From positions 1 through 50,093 of the forward strand of contig NZ_QPJQ01000036.1 in the NCBI RefSeq assembly GCF_003337275.1: a stretch of DNA of 50,093 nt. The letters are read 5' to 3'. This DNA comes from Marinomonas foliarum (GTDB lineage Bacteria > Pseudomonadota > Gammaproteobacteria > Pseudomonadales > Marinomonadaceae). This document shows positions 45,240-50,093 of the stretch, piece after piece. A program made the translations under genes and the position numbers. Numbering within the stretch: position 1 is the first letter of the stretch; each line of letters begins with the position of its first letter. The notes below the pieces were generated by a model. That model was not told the DNA's origin. It ran no database searches and saw only the letters and a program-made list of their open reading frames with translations.

Positions 45240-45316
45240 GCACCCGTAGCTCAGCTGGATAGAGTACTCGGCTACGAACCGAGCGGTCAGAGGTTCGAAT
45301 CCTCTCGGGTGCACCA
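45240..45316 (+). tRNA. tRNA-Arg (ACG anticodon), copy 3
   Basis: Identical to copies 1 and 2, with encoded CCA. A pyrimidine-rich stretch (TTTTCTCTTCTTTTTTTCTCC) follows and probably helps end the cluster transcript. Confidence 0.97.
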
Positions 45317-45364
45317 TTTTCTCTTCTTTTTTTCTCCTTTGCTATTCTTTTTATGTCCCCTTTG

Positions 45365-46369
45365 TTATTTCATAATGTCTTTAAAAGACGCTGCTATTTC
45401 GTTTGTGCTTTTGCTGCGACGTAATACCTGCAGGTTTTCTTTGATTTCTATAAAATTGAATCGTAAATGCCCGCACCATTGTTTTAATCTGCCAAGTGTT
45501 GCAACTTCATCATAGTGCTGTTGTAGTTCATTGGTGTAGCTGTTGAACAGATTTATAAATATTGCTTTATCAATGTTGCTTTTGTTCCCGTTTAGCTCTG
45601 TCCTTAGTTGTTGAAAAATAAATGGATTGTTAAGTGATCCTCTTCCAATCATAAAGTGTTGGCAACCAGTGATAGATTTGCAGCGTAGTAAAGACTCTGT
45701 ATCTATAATGTCTCCATTTGCAACAATAATCATTTTTGTTTTGTCTTGAATTTCGCCAATTTTTTCCCATCGAGCGGGAGGCTTGTAACCATCTTTTTTA
45801 GTTCGCCCATGAATAGTGAGTGTGTCTACTCCCGCGGTTTCAATAGCTGCAACATTTTCAAATAAGAGCGCTTCATCTTCGAAACCTAGGCGGATTTTTG
45901 CAGAGACAGGGATTTTGCTCGGTAGATTTTTGCGAATCGCGCCCATTATTTTGTGTAGTGAATCAGGGGTTTGCAGTAAAACTGAGCCACCACCATGCCC
46001 GTTTACACGTTTTGCTGGGCAGCCAAAATTCACGTCGATATGTGTTGCTCCAGCCTCAACTGCATTGGATGCGCTATGTGCCATTAGTTCAGCGTTGCTA
46101 CCTAGTAGTTGTGTGTGTACCGGATGGTTGTATTGGGTTTTGGCGTTATGCTGGTTTTCCGGTACGAGGCGCTTAAACGTACTTGAAGGGATTGGGTATT
46201 GGGTAACTCTGATAAATTCTGAAACTAAGTAGTCCATTCCGCCAATTTTGGAAAGTAATGCCCGCATTGTGTGATCCATGACGCCCTCCATGGGCGCGAC
46301 GGCTAATACAATATTGTTGCTGTGTGTCGTATTTATTGGGAGTGATGCTTTTTCTAGGGAATTGTTCAC
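45365..46369 (-). CDS. dusC: tRNA-dihydrouridine(16) synthase DusC
   Basis: DusC is an FMN enzyme that reduces U16 in the tRNA D-loop. The 334-residue protein shows AVAPMEGVMDHTMRALL near residue 25, VSEFIRVT near 49 and VHTQLLGSNAELMAHSA. The catalytic cysteine lies in VNFGCPAKRVNGHGGGSVLL (about 112-131), and TIHGRTKKDGYKPPA and MIGRGSLNNP follow. The EF(I/V)RV and GCPAKTVNG-type signatures separate DusC from DusA and DusB. It is convergent with the tRNA-Arg array. Confidence 0.9.
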   Translation of the reverse strand: MNNSLEKASLPINTTHSNNIVLAVAPMEGVMDHTMRALLSKIGGMDYLVSEFIRVTQYPIPSSTFKRLVPENQHNAKTQYNHPVHTQLLGSNAELMAHSASNAVEAGATHIDVNFGCPAKRVNGHGGGSVLLQTPDSLHKIMGAIRKNLPSKIPVSAKIRLGFEDEALLFENVAAIETAGVDTLTIHGRTKKDGYKPPARWEKIGEIQDKTKMIIVANGDIIDTESLLRCKSITGCQHFMIGRGSLNNPFIFQQLRTELNGNKSNIDKAIFINLFNSYTNELQQHYDEVATLGRLKQWCGHLRFNFIEIKENLQVLRRSKSTNEIAASFKDIMK

Positions 46370-46519
46370 GAAATAAGTCTAACTGTTATGCAAAAAAAAT
46401 ATGAAACTGTTCTGGTTTGTGATAAAAACTATCTATTACAAATAAACAGTGCTGCTGGGTGTGCATCTGACCACATAAGGTCTGTACAAACAAGGCAAGA
46501 TAGATAAGGTGTTAATGCT

Positions 46520-46765
46520 ATGAATGGGCTGCTAGAAGATGGTTTTGGGCTAATGGTCTTGGGAATGGGATTTGTTTTCCTGTTTTTGATTATTTTGATA
46601 TTTGCGACTAAATATATGTCGCGCCTGCTTAATTATTTATTTCCTGAACAGCCTGTCGTTGCGCCAAATTCGTCTAAGGGTTTGAATTCATCTGGTGTTG
46701 ATGCGCAGCTAACAGCAGTTATTACCGCAGCTGTTCATCAGCACCAAAAAAGCAAAAAATCCTAA
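46520..46765 (+). CDS. oadG: Oxaloacetate decarboxylase gamma subunit
   Basis: An 81-residue small membrane subunit with one N-terminal helix (about 11-32, FGLMVLGMGFVFLFLIILIF) and a polar C-terminal part, matching OadG in form. The gamma subunit anchors the alpha subunit to beta and carries a metal site near its C-terminus in Klebsiella and Vibrio. The tail here, HQHQKSKKS, has two histidines. It is the first gene of an oadG-oadA-oadB operon; identity rests strongly on this position. Confidence 0.88.
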   Translation: MNGLLEDGFGLMVLGMGFVFLFLIILIFATKYMSRLLNYLFPEQPVVAPNSSKGLNSSGVDAQLTAVITAAVHQHQKSKKS

Positions 46766-46803
46766 TTTCATATTAATAACTTTACTCTTTACGAGGCTGA
46801 AAC

Positions 46804-48600
46804 ATGACAACAACAAAGCAACCTCTTGGCATTACTGATGTCGTTTTGCGTGATGCTCACCAATCCTTGTTCGCTACGCGGATGCGTATTGACGATATGC
46901 TCCCTATTGCTGAAAAGCTGGATCAAGTTGGTTTTTGGTCGCTTGAATCTTGGGGTGGGGCGACGTTTGATGCTTGTATCCGCTTTATCGGTGAGGATCC
47001 ATGGGAGCGTATCCGTGAGCTTAAAAAGGCCATGCCTAATACGCCTCAGCAGATGTTGTTGCGTGGACAGAACCTGCTTGGATATCGCCACTACGCGGAT
47101 GATGTTGTTAATAAATTTGTTGAACGTGCCGCTTTTAATGGCGTAGATGTTTTCCGAATTTTTGATGCAATGAATGACCCTCGTAACTTAGAAACAGCTA
47201 TCAAGGCGGTTAAGAAGCAAGATAAGCATGCGCAAGGTACGATTTCTTATACTAAAAGCCGAGTGCATACGACTCAGAACTGGGTTGATTATGCTAAAAC
47301 CCTTGAGGATATGGGGGCTGATTCTATTGCGATCAAGGATATGTCGGGAATTTTGACGCCATATGATGCTTTTGAATTAGTGAGCTTGCTTAAAGCTCAG
47401 ACTCAATTGGAAGTTCAGTTGCATGCACACGCAACTTCTGGCTTGTCGGATATGACGATTTTAAAAGCAGTTGAGGCTGGAATCGATCGTGTTGATACAG
47501 CAATTTCTTCTATGTCGATGACTTATGGTCATAGTGCAACAGAATCTGTAGTTGCAGCTTTACAGGGTACAGATAGAGATACTGGTTTGGATCTAGAGTT
47601 ATTAGAAGATATTGCTTCATATTTCCGAGAAGTGAGAAAGAAATATGCGAAGTTTGAAGGGTCTCTTCGTGGTACGGATTCTCGTATTTTGATAGCACAA
47701 GTTCCTGGCGGCATGTTAACTAATATGGAGAGTCAGTTAAAAGAGCAGGGCGCTGCAGATAAATTCGACGAAGTGTTAAAGGAGATACCAAAAGTTCGTG
47801 AAGATCTAGGTTTGATTCCGCTTGTAACGCCTACCTCTCAAATCGTTGGTACTCAGGCTGTTTTGAATGTGCTTACTGGTGAGCGCTATAAATCTATTTC
47901 TAAAGAAACGGCGGGAATTTTGAAGGGGGAGTATGGGGCTGCGCCTGCTGAGTTTAATAGTGAGCTACAGTTGAGAGTTCTGGATGGTGCTGATGCCATT
48001 ACTTGTCGTCCTGCGGACTTGCTAGCCCCGGAAATGGATAAGTTGACTGAGGAGTTGGTTGGTCTTTCAAAGGAAAAGAATATTTCGCTATCAGGTGATC
48101 AGATTGATGACGTTTTAACTTATGCCTTGTTCCCACAAATAGGTCTTAAATTTCTGCAAAATCGTGGTGACTCCAGTGCTTTTGAGCCTGTGCCGACAAT
48201 TGATGATGTTGTTGATAGTAAACCTACGGTTGCAAGTGCGTCTTCGGGTGAGGCAAGTGTTTATACTGTTTCGGTTTCAGGGCAGAGTTTTGTTGTTCAG
48301 GTGTCGGAAGGTGGTGATGTAAGTAATATTCAGCCTGTTGCAAATACTCAAGCTTCCCAGGTTCAGGCATCAGCTCCAGCTAAAGCTTCAGGTGAGGGTG
48401 TGCCTTCTCCATTGGCTGGAAATATATTTAAAGTGCTAGTGTCTCCGGGGCAGCAAGTTGAAGAAGGTGATACGGTGATGATCTTAGAGGCAATGAAGAT
48501 GGAGACTGAAATCTCTGCGCCTAAGTCAGGTGTCGTGGGTTCCATTAATGTAAAAGAAGGTGACTCCGTACAGGTCGGTCAGTCGCTTTTTACTTTGTAA
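46804..48600 (+). CDS. oadA: Oxaloacetate decarboxylase alpha subunit (biotin carboxyltransferase)
   Basis: OadA transfers the carboxyl of oxaloacetate to biotin, forming pyruvate. The 598-residue protein starts with the carboxyltransferase barrel: [18 protein letters not shown] near residue 8, [13 protein letters not shown], and the metal-binding LHAHATSG near 205. The conserved carboxyltransferase domain extends to about 470. An Ala/Ser/Gln-rich linker (about 505-530) leads to a biotinyl domain with biotin attached at Lys565 within [10 protein letters not shown]. It follows oadG by 38 bp. Confidence 0.95.
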   Translation: MTTTKQPLGITDVVLRDAHQSLFATRMRIDDMLPIAEKLDQVGFWSLESWGGATFDACIRFIGEDPWERIRELKKAMPNTPQQMLLRGQNLLGYRHYADDVVNKFVERAAFNGVDVFRIFDAMNDPRNLETAIKAVKKQDKHAQGTISYTKSRVHTTQNWVDYAKTLEDMGADSIAIKDMSGILTPYDAFELVSLLKAQTQLEVQLHAHATSGLSDMTILKAVEAGIDRVDTAISSMSMTYGHSATESVVAALQGTDRDTGLDLELLEDIASYFREVRKKYAKFEGSLRGTDSRILIAQVPGGMLTNMESQLKEQGAADKFDEVLKEIPKVREDLGLIPLVTPTSQIVGTQAVLNVLTGERYKSISKETAGILKGEYGAAPAEFNSELQLRVLDGADAITCRPADLLAPEMDKLTEELVGLSKEKNISLSGDQIDDVLTYALFPQIGLKFLQNRGDSSAFEPVPTIDDVVDSKPTVASASSGEASVYTVSVSGQSFVVQVSEGGDVSNIQPVANTQASQVQASAPAKASGEGVPSPLAGNIFKVLVSPGQQVEEGDTVMILEAMKMETEISAPKSGVVGSINVKEGDSVQVGQSLFTL

Positions 48601-48619
48601 TTAAAGGAACCAGTTAAAA

Positions 48620-49792
48620 ATGGAAAACAAATTATTAAACCTTTATTACGATACAGGAATTTATCAATTAGAGCTTGGCCAGTTTGTGATGATCTGTGTT
48701 GGTTTGTTGTTGGTCTTTCTAGCTATAAAGAAGGGGTTTGAGCCGCTGTTACTTCTACCGATAGGTATTGGTGCTGTGCTCGTTAATATTCCTGGGGCTG
48801 GATTTATGGCAGCTCCGGTTTACGATGCGACCGGACACATGGTGTCGCCTGGTGGGCTACAATATTATATCTACCATGGAGGTATTGAGACGGGGTTGTT
48901 TCCGTTGCTTATTTTCATGGGGGTTGGTGCAATGACGGATTTCGGTCCTATGCTTGCGAACCCGAAAACATTGCTTCTTGGTGCAGCTGCACAATTTGGT
49001 ATTTTTGCTACAGTGATTGGTGCTGTGTTTCTTGGTGCTTCAGGTATCATGGACTTCTCGTTAGCTGATGCTGCTGCGATCGGCATCATTGGCGGTGCTG
49101 ATGGTCCGACTGCTATCTTTGTTGCTAGCCGATTGGCTCCTGATCTGTTAGGTGCCATTGCAGTGGCTGCTTATTCATACATGGCATTGGTGCCACTTAT
49201 TCAGCCGCCAATTATGCGGGCTTTGACAACAAAAGAAGAGCGCTCAATTAAAATGGAGCAACTCAGACCTGTCACTAAGAAAGAGAAAATTGTCTTTCCT
49301 ATTGTTGTGACTATTCTTGTTGCTATGTTTTTGCCATCTGCGGCCCCTCTGCTTGGTATGTTTTGTTTTGGTAACTTGATGCGAGAGTGTGGTGTTGTTA
49401 ATCGCTTGAGTGACACGGCTCAAAATGCATTGATCAACATTGTCACTATTTTCTTAGGTTTGGGTGTGGGTTCCAAGTTGAGCTCCGAGGCTTTTTTGAA
49501 TTTAGAGACGCTTGGGATATTGGGCTTAGGCTTGGTTGCGTTTTCTATTGGCACGGCAGCAGGCGTATTAATGGCGAAAACAATGAATCGATTCTCGAAA
49601 GAGGCAATAAACCCATTGATCGGGGCTGCTGGTGTGTCTGCTGTTCCTATGGCGGCACGTGTAGCTAATAAAGTGGGGCTTGAGGCGAATAAACAAAACT
49701 TCCTCTTAATGCATGCGATGGGACCGAATGTAGCTGGTGTTATTGGTTCTGCCGTAGCGGCAGGTGTAATGTTGAGTTACGTTGGTGGTTAG
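48620..49792 (+). CDS. oadB: Oxaloacetate decarboxylase beta subunit (sodium pump)
   Basis: OadB decarboxylates carboxybiotin in the membrane and exports Na+, making a sodium gradient. The 390-residue protein has about nine helices and the family signature [19 protein letters not shown] (near residue 154), where the conserved Asp binds Na+. [20 protein letters not shown] and [18 protein letters not shown] near the end are also diagnostic. AAAGGAACC precedes the ATG 19 bp after oadA. A terminator follows, closing the operon before the rRNA operon. Confidence 0.96.
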   Translation: MENKLLNLYYDTGIYQLELGQFVMICVGLLLVFLAIKKGFEPLLLLPIGIGAVLVNIPGAGFMAAPVYDATGHMVSPGGLQYYIYHGGIETGLFPLLIFMGVGAMTDFGPMLANPKTLLLGAAAQFGIFATVIGAVFLGASGIMDFSLADAAAIGIIGGADGPTAIFVASRLAPDLLGAIAVAAYSYMALVPLIQPPIMRALTTKEERSIKMEQLRPVTKKEKIVFPIVVTILVAMFLPSAAPLLGMFCFGNLMRECGVVNRLSDTAQNALINIVTIFLGLGVGSKLSSEAFLNLETLGILGLGLVAFSIGTAAGVLMAKTMNRFSKEAINPLIGAAGVSAVPMAARVANKVGLEANKQNFLLMHAMGPNVAGVIGSAVAAGVMLSYVGG

Positions 49793-49807
49793 TGTTTAGC
49801 TCTGTTC

Positions 49808-49837
49808 AAACAAAAGGCACTTAGGTGCCTTTTGTTT
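49808..49837 (+). terminator. Intrinsic terminator of the oad operon
   Basis: A perfect 13-bp stem AAACAAAAGGCAC/GTGCCTTTTGTTT around a TTAG loop, ending in T-rich sequence, 15 bp after the oadB stop. Confidence 0.92.
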
Positions 49838-49892
49838 ATTTGGGACTTTATAGCTAAAAACAAAAAAACTTTCAGAAAAGAGCAAAAAGAGC

Positions 49893-49920
49893 TTGCGCTA
49901 AAAAATTCAGAATGTATTAT
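49893..49920 (+). promoter_or_regulatory. Ribosomal RNA operon promoter
   Basis: TTGCGC (49893-49898) and TATTAT (49915-49920) are 16 bases apart. An A-rich tract at about 49857-49889 resembles an UP element and a C-rich discriminator follows the -10, both typical of growth-rate-controlled rrn promoters. Confidence 0.75.
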
Positions 49921-49926
49921 ACGCCC

Positions 49927-50093
49927 CCACTGACACGGAGAACAACGCAAGCAACGGTTTGCAACTTACCTTGGTAAGCAAGTTCAACGACACGTCAAAC
50001 GCTCTTTAAAATAGATAATCAGATAATTTGTGTGGGCGCTCGCTAGAGGCTTCAGAAGATTGTCCGGATTGGTTTTTAACTGATTCTAGATGA
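49927..50093 (+). other. rRNA operon leader (5' part of pre-16S transcript), cut by window end
   Basis: A boxB-like hairpin (CTTACC/GGTAAG, 49965-49978) is followed by GCTCTTTAAAA at 50001-50011, matching the boxA antitermination element. Then comes a conserved gammaproteobacterial leader stretch ending TTGTGTGGGCGCTCGC (50027-50044). The mature 16S rRNA has not begun by the last base, so the operon continues to the right. Confidence 0.85.

Noticed and set aside
44972..45316. CRISPR-like array of 77-base repeats with spacers of 55-59 bases
   Set aside because: The repeats are complete tRNA-Arg genes with cloverleaf pairing and CCA ends, and no cas genes are near.

Overview
This window looks like chromosomal core DNA from a marine gammaproteobacterium, most likely Marinomonas or a close relative in the Oceanospirillales. 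That placement is inferred from gene order and protein style, not from a database match. The supporting signs are: the Pseudomonas-like blocks HAD phosphatase-rppH-ptsP-lgt and fdxA-mutS-pncC-recA; the roughly 283-residue Vibrio/Shewanella type of ThyA; moderate GC; and a sodium-pumping oxaloacetate decarboxylase. I see no prophage, insertion sequence or CRISPR array.

Layout, left to right. (1) 1-4.8 kb: the end of a GGDEF gene, a sugar MFS transporter and a large methyl-accepting chemotaxis protein. (2) 4.8-10.9 kb: recJ, folD, a UPF0149 gene, pepP and a UbiH-family hydroxylase. (3) 11-16.8 kb: an HDOD protein, a complete Fbp-type ferric iron ABC transporter operon with a Fur-box-like promoter, and a second HDOD protein. 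(4) 16.9-24.2 kb: an RlmI-like methyltransferase, a HAD phosphatase, rppH-ptsP-lgt, and divergent thyA/folA. (5) 24.2-30.1 kb: a decayed yjbQ pseudogene, a PAS-GGDEF protein with a ruined GGDEF motif downstream of rlmJ, ilvD, and an EAL-like/HDOD protein. (6) 30.1-37.7 kb: an unannotated GGA-rich small RNA locus, fdxA, mutS, pncC, SOS-controlled recA, an unknown coiled-coil membrane protein and an inverted recX. (7) 37.9-44.8 kb: dadA-alr, alaS, lysC, csrA. (8) 44.8-50.1 kb: tRNA-Ser, three identical tRNA-Arg(ACG), dusC, oadGAB, then the promoter and leader of a ribosomal RNA operon whose 16S gene lies beyond the right edge.

The most interesting element is at about 30332-30574. It is a non-coding stretch with twelve GGA motifs, at least two of them in hairpin loops. 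It has an extended -10 promoter and ends in a strong intrinsic terminator. About 150 bp upstream of the promoter lies an 18-bp GacA-box-like palindrome. The locus sits next to fdxA, as rsmZ does in Pseudomonas. I interpret it as a CsrB/RsmZ-type RNA that sequesters CsrA. csrA itself is in the same window, and its leader carries a nearly identical palindrome plus a CsrA-site-like Shine-Dalgarno. Together these point to a Gac/Csr circuit, with several degenerate c-di-GMP and HDOD signalling proteins encoded nearby.
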